Positions 37,865 through 47,105 of a stretch of 64,000 bases of DNA are shown here, in pieces. The translations under genes were made by a program, and so were the position numbers. The first letter of the stretch is position 1. The number at the start of each line of letters is the position of its first letter. The stretch is from an uncultured Roseicyclus sp. GTDB taxonomy: Bacteria; Pseudomonadota; Alphaproteobacteria; Rhodobacterales; Rhodobacteraceae. The stretch covers positions 248,001-312,000 of the forward strand of contig CANMRT010000004.1 in NCBI GenBank assembly GCA_947500415.1, in the 5' to 3' direction. The notes below the pieces were generated by a model that was not told the DNA's origin, did not search any database, and saw only the letters and a program-made list of their open reading frames with translations.

Positions 37865-39976
37865 TCAGCCCTTGGCGTAATAGCCCGACGAATAGCCGTC
37901 ATAGCCATATTGCCCGCCGTAGCCGTAGCTTTTCATCTTCCGCTGATCGACCTGGGTCAGGATCACGCCTCCGGCCGGATTTCCAACGCTTGCCAGCATA
38001 TCGAGGCCCTGGCGAACCTGGGTCCGTGTCGTTGAGCCCCAACGCACTGCAAAAACGCTCAGATCCGCATAACGGGTCAAGACGCGCGCATCCGGCACAG
38101 CAAGAACGGGCGGGCTGTCGATGATGATGTGATCATAGCGGGTCCGCAAATTCTCCATCAATTCGCGGAAACGACGGCTTTCGAACAAGTCGGCAGCGTT
38201 GAATTCTCCGCCTGAGCCCATCAACACCTCAACCCCAAGATCGGGGTCGAGAAGGTCAAGCTCATCCAATCGCGACTTGCCTAGCAGAACATCCAACAGG
38301 CGGGCACCCTCAGGTCGTGCTTCATCCACGTAGGCCCGCAAGGTTTGCCGGCGGATGTCAGCCTCTACCAACAACACGCGGCGCCCTTCGAGGGATCCGA
38401 AGTACCGTGCGAGCGAAAGGGATAGTGTTGTCTTGCCCTCACCCGGAACAGACGATGTCACAAGAATTACCTTGGGCTCCTCATCCGGGTTTGTCATCAA
38501 GATCGAAGTGCGCAAGTTTCGCACCGCTTCGGCAAAGACCGTGTTCGAGTTTTCCTTGAGCGATTGCAGAACCTGCTTTCGACCCCGCGCCGCCATGGCG
38601 GGGATCGTCGCAAGGACCGACGCACCAGTTGCGCTGCGAACCTCATCAGCCGTACGGAATCCGGCAAATCGCCACTCCCGGATTAGCGCTGCAATAGCAC
38701 CCAGCATTCCACCCAGAAACCCGCTTAGTGCAAGCAAGACCAGCAATCGCGGGCTGGACGCGGGCCGCGGAACGGCCAAGGAAAGAACGCGGCTGTCGGC
38801 GGACTCCAGACCCTGCTGAACACTGGCTTCCTGAAGACGCGTGAAAAAAGTCTGATAGAGGAGGCGCGCTGCATCAACCTCGCGCTCCAATTGCTGCATC
38901 TGGATCAACTCTTCGGATTGAACCGTGATTTGATCGGTCAATTCGCTGGCCGAAATCTGCAACGTTGCCAGCTGAGCCTGCGAGCGCCGAATATCTTCGT
39001 CAATTTCGCCCGCGATGGCCTGCAGCGCAACTTCAGCGGCTTCCGCCCCCAAACGACCTGCCCTGTAGCGCTGAACAATCCCCGTGAACCGACTATCGTC
39101 GGCTTCATCAAGAACCGCGAGCAGTGCCTCAAACCCATCAGCACCCCCGATCGCATCTTGTAGCGCCTGATCTTCGGCCACGCGGGACTGCGCATCCTCG
39201 ATCCGCGCTCTCAGGTCGCGCAGCTGCACATTTTGGGCCTGCAATAGGGCCGCATCGATCACGTCAGAGGCTTCCATCCGCTGCGCCAGGTCCTGCTCCA
39301 GCATCTCGACGTTCGATTGCAATTCCGTTGTGCGTTCCGAAAGGAAGGAAATTGCGTTTTCTGCTTCGTCCAACTTTTGGCGGATCTGATTCTCGATGTA
39401 GATTTCAGCCAGTGCATTGACGATCTCAGCGGATTTCAACGGATCGGTCGTCTCAATGGAAATGTTGAACGCCAACGATTGCCGGATATTGCTGACCCCG
39501 ATGCGCGAAATTACGTTGTCGATGACACGGTTACGCAGATCCTCGCCTTCAAGATCGACCGGTTCCCAATCGGAAATCAGCATCCTCACCCGTTGCCGCA
39601 ATGTTGGACGTTCCCGGTATCCGTTGAACTCCCGATCTTCCGTCAGATTCAGCTCATCAACCAAAAGCCCGATCAGGGACCGCGAGCGCATGACTTCGAT
39701 CTCTGTATTGATTGCGGTCGTATCTGTGCCTCCGCCCGCAAAGATACTCTCGATCTCGGAAATCACTTGCTGTTCTTGGACATCCAGCGCGATCGTGACG
39801 CGCGCGGGATACATAGGAACCGCAACGCGGGTCCCGTAATACATCGCACCCACCATGCAAAGCGTGCCGAACAAAATGATCCACCACTTGCCGCGCCACA
39901 CGATGCCAAGCAACGCCAGCAGATCAATCTCAGCATTTTCGGGTGTAACTTCGGAAGCTTCTGCTGCTCGGTTCAT
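37865..39976 (-). CDS. Polysaccharide co-polymerase / tyrosine autokinase (Wzc/ExoP type)
   Basis: This inner-membrane protein of 703 residues controls chain length and export of surface polysaccharide. A Wzz domain has membrane helices near 30-50 and about 420-440, with a long coiled-coil periplasmic part between. The C-terminal BY-kinase has Walker A (SSVPGEGKTT), an A'-like VLLVEADIRRQ and Walker B (HIIIDSPPVL). The tail holds seven tyrosines in its last 20 residues (SYGYGG, YGYDGYSSGYY), the autophosphorylation cluster. I chose the ATG at 39974-39976. No Wza, phosphatase or polymerase gene is adjacent; the nearest glycan genes start 4 kb away. Confidence 0.93.
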   Translation of the reverse strand: MNRAAEASEVTPENAEIDLLALLGIVWRGKWWIILFGTLCMVGAMYYGTRVAVPMYPARVTIALDVQEQQVISEIESIFAGGGTDTTAINTEIEVMRSRSLIGLLVDELNLTEDREFNGYRERPTLRQRVRMLISDWEPVDLEGEDLRNRVIDNVISRIGVSNIRQSLAFNISIETTDPLKSAEIVNALAEIYIENQIRQKLDEAENAISFLSERTTELQSNVEMLEQDLAQRMEASDVIDAALLQAQNVQLRDLRARIEDAQSRVAEDQALQDAIGGADGFEALLAVLDEADDSRFTGIVQRYRAGRLGAEAAEVALQAIAGEIDEDIRRSQAQLATLQISASELTDQITVQSEELIQMQQLEREVDAARLLYQTFFTRLQEASVQQGLESADSRVLSLAVPRPASSPRLLVLLALSGFLGGMLGAIAALIREWRFAGFRTADEVRSATGASVLATIPAMAARGRKQVLQSLKENSNTVFAEAVRNLRTSILMTNPDEEPKVILVTSSVPGEGKTTLSLSLARYFGSLEGRRVLLVEADIRRQTLRAYVDEARPEGARLLDVLLGKSRLDELDLLDPDLGVEVLMGSGGEFNAADLFESRRFRELMENLRTRYDHIIIDSPPVLAVPDARVLTRYADLSVFAVRWGSTTRTQVRQGLDMLASVGNPAGGVILTQVDQRKMKSYGYGGQYGYDGYSSGYYAKG

Positions 39977-40187
39977 TCTTTTCTTTTCAGCGGTTGGCTT
40001 GCATTCAAGACTGCGGTGTCTCCGTTTAGACCAATGGCCTGGGGTTGTCAGCAGGTCCAATGATCAACGGTAAGTGTTGGCCCAATTTGCACCAAATCCA
40101 GACTTCCTTTCGCCGGGAACAGGCTCGTGCTTTTCCCCGAACGATCCTTCCTTTAAAGCACGACACATTGCGAAAAAGGGCCGCCCA
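39977..40187. promoter_or_regulatory. Divergent region, autokinase / rnd
   Basis: This 211-bp spacer separates the autokinase and rnd starts. Frames stay open through parts of it in both directions, but without ribosome-binding sites or conserved protein sequence. No promoter or operator was recognised with confidence. Confidence 0.3.
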
Positions 40188-40799
40188 ATGACCATCCATC
40201 TCTACCAGAACGATCTACCAGACGATTTGGCCCTTGGCCCCGCAGTCGCGATTGATTGCGAAACCATGGGTTTGAACCCACATCGTGATCGGCTTTGCGT
40301 GATCCAGCTATCGGATGGTGACGGCAATGCGCATCTGATCCAGGTGGAAAAGGGCCAAACCGAGGCCCCCAATCTGGCCCGCCTTCTGACCGATCCCGAT
40401 ACACTGAAACTGTTCCACTTCGGGCGCTTCGACATCGCCGTCATGTATCACGCATTCGGCGCCCTGACCGCGCCGGTCTACTGCACCAAGATCGCCTCCA
40501 AACTGGTACGCACCTACACAGACCGCCACGGTTTGAAGAACCTGTTGCAGGAGCTGCTTGAAACCGACATCTCAAAACAGCAACAAAGCTCAGACTGGGG
40601 CGCAGAAACACTCACCGCTGCGCAGCAGGCCTACGCCGCCTCCGACGTGTTTTATTTGCACCAACTGAAAGACAAGCTCGACGTCATGCTGGCGCGCGAA
40701 GGTCGCACCGAAATTGCGCAGGCGTGTTTTGAGTTTCTGCCAACCCGTGCGAAGCTGGACCTGGCTGGCTGGCCCGAGACGGACATCTTCTCTCACTAG
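40188..40799 (+). CDS. Ribonuclease D-like 3'-5' exonuclease
   Basis: This DEDD-family exonuclease of 203 residues has motif I AIDCETMGL (Asp and Glu), motif II HFGRFDIAVM (Asp) and motif III YAASDVFYL (Tyr and Asp). E. coli RNase D is nearly twice as long because of HRDC domains; these are absent, which is usual for the short alphaproteobacterial form. The likely substrates are structured RNA 3' ends. The start ATG at 40188 follows AAAAAGGG. It opens the rnd-lptC-lptA-lptB-hpf-ptsN series. Confidence 0.9.
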   Translation: MTIHLYQNDLPDDLALGPAVAIDCETMGLNPHRDRLCVIQLSDGDGNAHLIQVEKGQTEAPNLARLLTDPDTLKLFHFGRFDIAVMYHAFGALTAPVYCTKIASKLVRTYTDRHGLKNLLQELLETDISKQQQSSDWGAETLTAAQQAYAASDVFYLHQLKDKLDVMLAREGRTEIAQACFEFLPTRAKLDLAGWPETDIFSH

Positions 40800-40823
40800 G
40801 TCGTCCAGCCGAAAGGGCACCCA

Positions 40824-41420
40824 ATGGCGCGCGACGATCTCTATTCCAAGACGGTGATGTGGGTGAAAGTCACCCTCCCGTTGATCGCGCTTGCCCTCTT
40901 GTCGACCCTGTTTCTTCTGTCTGGCGCACCGGACCCTGACGCCGCCTTGCCCTATGCCGAGGTAGACATCGACCAGATCACCCGCGAACAACGGGTCACA
41001 GCCCCCCGGTTCGCAGGCGTGGTGGGCGAGGATCAGGAGATCATCCTGCTCGCCCAATCCGTCACGGCCGAAACCGGGCAAACCGATCGCATTCACGCGC
41101 AAGCCATAGATGGCCGCGTCGATCTGGGCATTTCGGAGGTGATGACACTGCAAGCTGCCTTAGGTGACATCGACATGGCCCGCCAATTCGCCTCGCTCAC
41201 CGATGGTGTGGCCGTGCAAACCTCGCGTGGCTATCGGATGGAAAGCGAAACGATCCTCATGGCGCTCGACGAAGTGCGTCTGCGCGCACCGACGCACGTA
41301 CACATTACCGGGCCGGGTTTGGACCTCAGCGCCGATGCCATGGAAATGGAGGAAGTGGACGGTGCGCCAATCCTCCGTTTCACAGGCTCCGTTCGGATGC
41401 TATACGAGCCCCAGAATTAA
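40824..41420 (+). CDS. lptC: LPS export protein LptC
   Basis: This bitopic inner-membrane protein of 198 residues receives LPS from LptB2FG and passes it to LptA. One helix (about residues 13-33, VKVTLPLIALALLSTLFLLS) is followed by a periplasmic beta-jellyroll. The family identity rests on size, topology, the DUF1239-like strands and its place directly before lptA-lptB. GAAAGGG lies 8 nt before the ATG. Confidence 0.9.
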   Translation: MARDDLYSKTVMWVKVTLPLIALALLSTLFLLSGAPDPDAALPYAEVDIDQITREQRVTAPRFAGVVGEDQEIILLAQSVTAETGQTDRIHAQAIDGRVDLGISEVMTLQAALGDIDMARQFASLTDGVAVQTSRGYRMESETILMALDEVRLRAPTHVHITGPGLDLSADAMEMEEVDGAPILRFTGSVRMLYEPQN

Positions 41421-41430
41421 GAGGGTTTTC

Positions 41431-41916
41431 ATGAAGCGTATTTTCGCCCTTCTGGGCATTTTCCTCTGGCTCACGTCTGCCGCAACCGCCCAGGTCGATA
41501 TCGGGTTCGGCGGCGTCAGCTATGATGAACGCCAGCCCATCGAAGTCACAGCCGACGGATTGACCGTCGATCAAGCGACCGGTGAGGCCGTTTTCACCGG
41601 CAATGTCATCGTTGTGCAGGGCGATCTGCGGATGTCCGCCGGCGCCGTTCGGGTGGTCTATGCCACCGCTGGCGGCGATCAGGATGTGCGCGAGGTGATT
41701 GCCACCGGCGGGGTTCTGGTGACGCGCGGCTCCGATGCCGCCGAAGGCGGGTCTGCCCGCTTCGATGTCGCCTCGTCCCTGCTGACGCTGTCCGGCAATG
41801 TCCTTGTCACCCAGGGGCCAACGGCCATCGCGGGCGACAGCATGGTTGTGAACATGCGCACCGGCAACGGCTCGGTCGACGGGCGCGTGCGCACGGTTCT
41901 TGGCGGTGGCGACTAA
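41431..41916 (+). CDS. lptA: LPS transport periplasmic protein LptA
   Basis: This periplasmic bridge protein of 161 residues has a signal peptide ([20 protein letters not shown]). The OstA/LptA jellyroll is seen in [40 protein letters not shown] and the short end [16 protein letters not shown] precedes the ATG at 41431. It lies 10 bp after lptC and 1 bp before the lptB ATG. Confidence 0.92.
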   Translation: MKRIFALLGIFLWLTSAATAQVDIGFGGVSYDERQPIEVTADGLTVDQATGEAVFTGNVIVVQGDLRMSAGAVRVVYATAGGDQDVREVIATGGVLVTRGSDAAEGGSARFDVASSLLTLSGNVLVTQGPTAIAGDSMVVNMRTGNGSVDGRVRTVLGGGD

Positions 41917-41917
41917 G

Positions 41918-42667
41918 ATGCCGCTTGATGTCACAGAAGGCTCTGCCGGGCTCCGCGTCGAAAAGCTGCGCAAAAGCTACCGCAGACGACCAGTTATTCG
42001 GGACGTCACGCTGGAGCTGAACCGGGGTGAGGTTGTGGCACTTCTCGGTCCCAACGGCTCAGGCAAAACGACATCCTTCTACTGCATCGCGGGGCTCATC
42101 ACACCCGACGGCGGCCGCGTCACCATCGACGGCCAGGACGTCACGCTGTTCCCGATGTATCGCCGCGCCCGTGCGGGCGTCGGTTACTTGCCGCAGGAAA
42201 TGTCGATCTTCCGCGGTCTTAGCGTGCAAGACAACATCATGGCGATCCTTGAAATTGTTGAGCCCAAGCGCAAGAAACGCCGCGACCGTCTGGAAGAACT
42301 CCTCAGCGAATTCTCCATCGAACACCTGCGCCGCGCACCTGCCTTGTCGCTATCGGGCGGCGAACGGCGCCGCGCCGAAATCGCGCGCTGCCTTGCGTCA
42401 AATCCCCGCTACGTGCTGCTCGACGAACCTTTCGCCGGTGTTGACCCCATCGCGGTAGGCGACATCCGCGCCCTGGTCTCCGAATTGAAGACCCGTGGCA
42501 TCGGCGTGCTGATCACTGACCACAACGTGCAAGAAACGCTCGCCATCGTCGATCGCGCCTATATCCTGCACGACGGCTCCATCATCATGTCCGGCACAGC
42601 CGAGGAAGTGGTGCAGGACGAAAACGTCCGCCGCGTCTATCTGGGGCAGTCCTTCCGCATCTCTTAA
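41918..42667 (+). CDS. lptB: LPS export ABC transporter ATPase LptB
   Basis: This ATPase (249 residues) powers LPS extraction by LptFG. Walker A is GPNGSGKTT, the signature is [16 protein letters not shown], Walker B is [13 protein letters not shown], and the H-loop is in [11 protein letters not shown]. These LptB-specific forms ([20 protein letters not shown]-like) make the call firm. I took the ATG one base after the lptA stop; an in-frame TTG inside lptA would add six residues. No rpoN follows, unlike in many proteobacteria. Confidence 0.96.
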   Translation: MPLDVTEGSAGLRVEKLRKSYRRRPVIRDVTLELNRGEVVALLGPNGSGKTTSFYCIAGLITPDGGRVTIDGQDVTLFPMYRRARAGVGYLPQEMSIFRGLSVQDNIMAILEIVEPKRKKRRDRLEELLSEFSIEHLRRAPALSLSGGERRRAEIARCLASNPRYVLLDEPFAGVDPIAVGDIRALVSELKTRGIGVLITDHNVQETLAIVDRAYILHDGSIIMSGTAEEVVQDENVRRVYLGQSFRIS

Positions 42668-42865
42668 CGGAGTTTTCGTTGACAGATGGGGGCGACTCGT
42701 CGCCAAATGCTCGGGATGGTTGCTTTTGCTTCATCTGGATCCGATTGCTGCACTCTCACGCATGCGCCGGATCACCTATATCTTGAAAATTCAAGAATAT
42801 CAGAGGCTTGCGGGCCTGCTCACGCGTGAGCACTCCCCAGGCCGCCCCAAAAAAACGGAGGTTTC
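42668..42865 (+). promoter_or_regulatory. hpf upstream region with two dyads
   Basis: A small hairpin GGCGA-CTCG-TCGCC follows lptB near 42691-42704. Further on lie TCTTGAA-AA-TTCAAGA (42781-42796) and a perfect 16-bp palindrome TGCTCACGCGTGAGCA (42817-42832). The second is flanked by GGCCTG/CAGGCC (42813-42818, 42838-42843). The second dyad ends 24 bp before the hpf ribosome-binding site (CGGAGG) and may form RNA structure in the leader. Confidence 0.45.
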
Positions 42866-43438
42866 ATGCGGTATCAGATCAGCGGAAAACAAATCGAGAT
42901 CGGTCAGGCCCTGCAAACACATGTGCAGGATAACCTTGGTGGCATTGCCGAGAAATATGCTGAACGCCCCACCGACGCGACCGTCATCTTTTCCAAATCC
43001 GGGTCCGAATTCGTATGTGAAACCACCATCCACCTTTCTACCGGCATGACCGCTTCTGCCAAGGCCCACGCCCATGAAATCTATGCTGCGTTCGAGGCGA
43101 CGGCAGAGAAGCTCGAAAAGCAATTGCGCCGCTACAAACGCCGCCTGAAAGACCATCATCGCGAGCGCACGCAGCCCATTGATGTCTTCGGCGGAGCCTC
43201 CTATATCCTCGCCTCATCTGAGGGGGCGGATGAAGAGTCTGAACCCGATAGCCTGCAGCCGATCATCGTGGCCGAGATGGAAACCAGTATCCCATCCCTG
43301 TCGGTCGGCGAAGCAGTCATGCAGATGGAAATCGCGGGCGCACCCTTGTTGGTGTTCCGCAACGAAGGACACGACCGGGTAAATGTTGTCTACCGCCGCG
43401 ATGACGGCAACGTAGGCTGGATCGATCCCGCGACTTAA
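42866..43438 (+). CDS. hpf: Ribosome hibernation promoting factor, long form
   Basis: This protein of 190 residues binds the 30S subunit and promotes 100S dimers in stationary phase. The N-terminal S30AE domain (about 1-100) begins MRYQISGKQIEIGQALQTHV. An acidic linker (GADEESEPDS) leads to the C-terminal dimerisation domain, ending in VVYRRDDGNVGWIDPA. The long form fits one protein replacing separate HPF and YfiA. The strong ribosome-binding site is CGGAGG. Its unusual dyad-rich leader suggests regulated expression. Confidence 0.94.
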   Translation: MRYQISGKQIEIGQALQTHVQDNLGGIAEKYAERPTDATVIFSKSGSEFVCETTIHLSTGMTASAKAHAHEIYAAFEATAEKLEKQLRRYKRRLKDHHRERTQPIDVFGGASYILASSEGADEESEPDSLQPIIVAEMETSIPSLSVGEAVMQMEIAGAPLLVFRNEGHDRVNVVYRRDDGNVGWIDPAT

Positions 43439-43489
43439 CGAAGTTGAACGCATCCGGAGCGATCCGGGCATTCCAGGGGACGCTTACAC

Positions 43490-43954
43490 ATGGACTTGTC
43501 CAATTTGCTTGCACCGCAGGCCGTGAAGGTCGTGAGTGATGTCAGCAGCAAGAAGCGCCTGCTTCAATCGCTGTCTGAACTGTCCGAGCAGATCGTAGAC
43601 GTCCCCGCAGCCCGCATTTTCGAGTCGCTGCAAGAACGCGAAAGCCTTGGGCCAACCGGCGTGGGCAACGGCATTGCCCTGCCCCACACACGCCTACCGG
43701 GCCTGACCCGTGTTAGCGGCGTTTTCCTGCGTTTGGAACGTGCGATTGACTTCGATGCCGCCGACCGACAGCCCGTCGATCTGGTCTTTGCGCTGATGGC
43801 ACCGGTCGATTCCGGCGTTGACCACCTCAAAGCCCTCGCGCTCGTCTCCCGCACCCTGCGCGACCCTGAGCTTTGCGCGAAACTGCGGGCCAACTCTGAC
43901 CCGGCAGCGCTCTACGCGCTGATGACGGAGCATGAGGCGACCAAAGCCGCCTGA
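43490..43954 (+). CDS. ptsN: PTS IIA-like nitrogen regulatory protein PtsN
   Basis: This EIIA-Ntr protein of 154 residues is the end of a regulatory phosphorelay (PtsP-NPr-PtsN). The phosphorylated residue is His66 in GIALPHTRLPG. Family motifs SLGPTGVGN and HLKALALVSRTLRD are present. It lies 52 bp after hpf and AGGGGA precedes the ATG. It ends the lpt-hpf-ptsN series and converges with the sulfotransferase gene after only 10 bp. Confidence 0.95.
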   Translation: MDLSNLLAPQAVKVVSDVSSKKRLLQSLSELSEQIVDVPAARIFESLQERESLGPTGVGNGIALPHTRLPGLTRVSGVFLRLERAIDFDAADRQPVDLVFALMAPVDSGVDHLKALALVSRTLRDPELCAKLRANSDPAALYALMTEHEATKAA

Positions 43955-43964
43955 CGCACAATAT

Positions 43965-45401
43965 CTACGACTTGTTCCAGCGCTTGAACCCGAACCCGAT
44001 GTAGTCTCGCCGGTAGGTGTCGATCAGCGCCTGCTCGATCTTCCCGTCATAGATCGCCTTTAGCGGAATCGACCCCGGCATCGCCTCACCCACCACCTTA
44101 GGCACCTCTTCGATCCCAGCCTCATGGGCCAGCGTCGGCAGCACCTCTTTCATCTGATGCTCATGCACAACCGCTTGCGGCACCATCACCTGTGCAATGC
44201 CCTGCAAAATCGCCGTCTGCGTGGCCCAAGCCTGATCAACCCGAACACTCGTCTGCCCGTTCAGATTACCCTTCAGGAACCCGATGAACCCGGCAAAGGC
44301 GGCCTTCTGTTCCTCTTCGGTCCAATTCTCACCGGGTGTCTTCCCAGGAATCGGAATCTTGTACCGCTGCCGCAGAATCTTACGCGGATCAGCATACATC
44401 GGGCGATCATCGGGCAGGATGAACCGGTTGAACGTGCAGTAGGCCCGCGCCACCGGATGGCGTAGAATACTAAAGCTGCGAAACCCCGGGTTGTCCTTCA
44501 TCCACTGCCGCAACTGCTTCTGGCTCATCTTGCGGATCAGCCTGTCGCGGCCCACATCGTCAATCTTGCCCATCCAGTCGAGCACTGCATTCTCAGGGCC
44601 ACCCTTGATCGGACAGAACAGCAACCCCCGCGTGGGATGCGCCACAAAGTTCGGCACTTGTGCGGCACGTTCCGGCTCCAACTCAGGCGAACGCTCCAAC
44701 CCGAAACGATCCAGATCGGCCAGCGCCGCCTCCATCTCATCGTAGTTGGCCACCTTGTCGCGCAGCGGGCTTGGGTTTTGCTTCTTCAGCTTCTTTGACG
44801 TCGCATCGACCCGCTCATCGGAGCCGAGGAACGCCGCCAACCCGTTCAACACATCGGCGTCGTTGATATCCTCATACCGAATTTGAAACGCCACTTGGCC
44901 TGTGCGCTGTAACCCGCGCCGCAAACGCTCCTGAAACCCGCCAAGCGTATCCACCAGATCGCGGAACTCCGCCGCGTCGAAATCCACCTTCGCGGTCTTT
45001 GCGTGCTTCAGATCGGTCAACCGCCATTGCCCCGTCGCACTGGCGATCTTGCGGCTCACGTAGCTGTCGAGCGGATTGCGCGTCAGGATCACCTTGGCAA
45101 TGCGCGGGTCCGGCAAAACGCGGTCCACCACGCGGTCATCATGGTCATGGAACAGACGAAACCCGGGCAAAGCCTCACCCGCATTCTCGATAATCGCCTC
45201 CAACAGCCCCAGCGGGTCCGCTTCCCGCTTGGCCATGTCATAGCCATGCATCTCAAACGTGTTGTGGTGGCCCAGAAAGGTCGGGTTATAGACCTCTCCC
45301 AGACAATCGATGCTCTCGAAATTATTGAGCGAATCCTCAAGGTAATTCGACCCGGTCCGCATCTCAGCGAACAAAACAAACGCGTCGTATTTGCGGGCCA
45401 T
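43965..45401 (-). CDS. Sulfotransferase with two tandem domains
   Basis: This protein of 478 residues probably transfers sulfate from PAPS to a carbohydrate or lipid. The N-terminal half has AEMRTGSNYLEDSLNNF (5'-phosphosulfate loop) and VILTRNPLDSYVSRKIA (3'-phosphate site), as in Stf0/NodH-like enzymes. The C-terminal half repeats the pattern in weaker form: FCPIKGGPENAVLDWM in place of the loop and SFSILRHPVARAYCTFNRFI for the 3' site, so the second unit may be a degenerate domain or have a different acceptor. GAGGT precedes the ATG. It is followed on the same strand by three glycosyltransferase genes upstream, and cysQ lies 7 kb away. Confidence 0.85.
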   Translation of the reverse strand: MARKYDAFVLFAEMRTGSNYLEDSLNNFESIDCLGEVYNPTFLGHHNTFEMHGYDMAKREADPLGLLEAIIENAGEALPGFRLFHDHDDRVVDRVLPDPRIAKVILTRNPLDSYVSRKIASATGQWRLTDLKHAKTAKVDFDAAEFRDLVDTLGGFQERLRRGLQRTGQVAFQIRYEDINDADVLNGLAAFLGSDERVDATSKKLKKQNPSPLRDKVANYDEMEAALADLDRFGLERSPELEPERAAQVPNFVAHPTRGLLFCPIKGGPENAVLDWMGKIDDVGRDRLIRKMSQKQLRQWMKDNPGFRSFSILRHPVARAYCTFNRFILPDDRPMYADPRKILRQRYKIPIPGKTPGENWTEEEQKAAFAGFIGFLKGNLNGQTSVRVDQAWATQTAILQGIAQVMVPQAVVHEHQMKEVLPTLAHEAGIEEVPKVVGEAMPGSIPLKAIYDGKIEQALIDTYRRDYIGFGFKRWNKS

Positions 45402-45404
45402 GTC

Positions 45405-47105
45405 TTACCTCACAAGGTAGGGGCGGTTGTCGGCGCCCGCGGGAAGCGGGGCCACGCCTTCTTGCGGGAAATCGCCCACGGCGAACGGGTTCATTCCCTG
45501 GTTCTTCAGGTTCTGCAAGAACTTCGGCAAGCCGGTCAGATCAGCCAGACGCGGCGCTTCCGTCAGACGGCTGGCCTGCGCGCCCTCCATCGCGTCCAAA
45601 ATGCGCTGCAGGTTTTCCATCGGCTCTTCCAGGAATTCCGCAAGCGACCAGATGCGGATTTCCGCCCGGCTCCGCACATGGCGCAGCGTGTTCACGAATT
45701 CGACCTCGCGCCGCTGCAACCGCGCGGCCTCCGTCCGAATGTCGCTGAAATTCCGGTTCGCCGTGAACAGGCGCACGGCCCATCCACCAGTAATCACGCT
45801 GATCTGCGCGTGGCTGTCACCGGCCATAAATGAACCGGGCCGCTGATTGTCTTGCGGGCCGAACATGAACACCTGCCGCTCCCCGCGCGTGTTCCAGATC
45901 AGGTTCGTCAGGAATCGCTCAGGATTGTAGTCGCGCAAGGCAGGCTCTGCCGAAAGGCACCCGGCATACGTGTCCGCATCACCGGCGAACCGTGCGCGCT
46001 TCAGGTCAAACAGATTGCCATGCACGGACGTGCCCAACCGCCGCGACAACCATGGCTCGAAATCCAGGAACAGATCGTTGAACCCCTGAAACACGGAATA
46101 GGGCGCTGCGGTCTTGCCATTTTCCCACTCGCTGTTGGGGAACCGGCTTTGCATATAAAGCCCGGGCCGCCCCTGCGTCCGCCGCTCCAGCGCTTTCGCA
46201 AAAACCCGGTCAATCTTGCCAGGCGTCGGTTCAGACCTGCGCGCCTCCGCCCCGGAATCGTCCAGAAACGCGCCATAGAGCCGATCCGCCCGATGCCAAA
46301 TCTTGCGCGCCACGAAGCAGTCAGAGCGTTTCAGCAGGTGCAGGTGATCGTCGTAGAAAACATGCGGCTTTCCCTGAAAGTCGAACTTCGACAGGGTCAG
46401 TGACCGGCTTTCGATGTTGCGCGAATAATTCCGCACCAACGTCTGCCAGTAACTTTCATCCGGAATCCAGACGAGCTTGAAGTATCGGTCAAACTCCCGC
46501 CGCTTCGGGTCCTGCAAAATCGCGCTCAACGTCTGGCGCGACAGGCACCACCATTGGCTGCCCAGATGCGGCGCCAGCCCCTCAGGCACCTTGCGTTTGA
46601 ACCCCACACGCCGCTGCAGCTCAACATAGCGATCGAACAGAAACCGGTGACGCTTCCACGAAAACGGGAACCGCAGTTGGAAGCGCTCGGTGTTCAACCC
46701 GTCAATCGTCCAATCCACATCGCGGATCGTGACTGACTCGATGAAATCTGTCATCGGACGCGCGGCCAGATAGGCCTGCAACTCGTCCACCGGACGCAAC
46801 GGCAGACACGAGCCAGACGCCAGATAAACGTGCCGCACGCCCGGAAACTTCTCCAGCATCAGCTCGCCTGCCGTCTGGCTCGCCGCCACAAGGCTCCACG
46901 TGCCCCATTCGCATTTGTGCCGTTTGGAGAACTTCACATTCTCCAGATCCGCCATCTCGCGTTTCAACCAATCGAACCGCGATTTCGCCACGCGTTTGTC
47001 GAGGTGGATCACAACCGGGCAATCCCGCTCCGCCCAATGGCGCGCAACCTGCGCCGCCCGGTCCAGCGCGGTGTGGCACATCATCACGAACCCCAGCGTG
47101 CTCAT
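45405..47105 (-). CDS. GT14-like N-acetylglucosaminyltransferase family protein
   Basis: This glycosyltransferase of 566 residues resembles core-2/I-branching beta-1,6-N-acetylglucosaminyltransferases. Supporting segments are FVMMCHTALDRAAQVARHW, VVIHLDKRVAKS, YLASGSCLPLRPVDEL and GSQWWCLSRQTLSAIL with IPDESYWQT. The GT part fills the first ~290 residues. The remaining ~270 residues form a second domain (FLTNLIWNTRGERQVFMFGP) that I cannot name with certainty. The ATG at 47105 was preferred to the in-frame TTG two codons earlier. It overlaps the next upstream gene by 4 nt and lies 3 bp before the sulfotransferase gene. Confidence 0.85.
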   Translation of the reverse strand: MSTLGFVMMCHTALDRAAQVARHWAERDCPVVIHLDKRVAKSRFDWLKREMADLENVKFSKRHKCEWGTWSLVAASQTAGELMLEKFPGVRHVYLASGSCLPLRPVDELQAYLAARPMTDFIESVTIRDVDWTIDGLNTERFQLRFPFSWKRHRFLFDRYVELQRRVGFKRKVPEGLAPHLGSQWWCLSRQTLSAILQDPKRREFDRYFKLVWIPDESYWQTLVRNYSRNIESRSLTLSKFDFQGKPHVFYDDHLHLLKRSDCFVARKIWHRADRLYGAFLDDSGAEARRSEPTPGKIDRVFAKALERRTQGRPGLYMQSRFPNSEWENGKTAAPYSVFQGFNDLFLDFEPWLSRRLGTSVHGNLFDLKRARFAGDADTYAGCLSAEPALRDYNPERFLTNLIWNTRGERQVFMFGPQDNQRPGSFMAGDSHAQISVITGGWAVRLFTANRNFSDIRTEAARLQRREVEFVNTLRHVRSRAEIRIWSLAEFLEEPMENLQRILDAMEGAQASRLTEAPRLADLTGLPKFLQNLKNQGMNPFAVGDFPQEGVAPLPAGADNRPYLVR

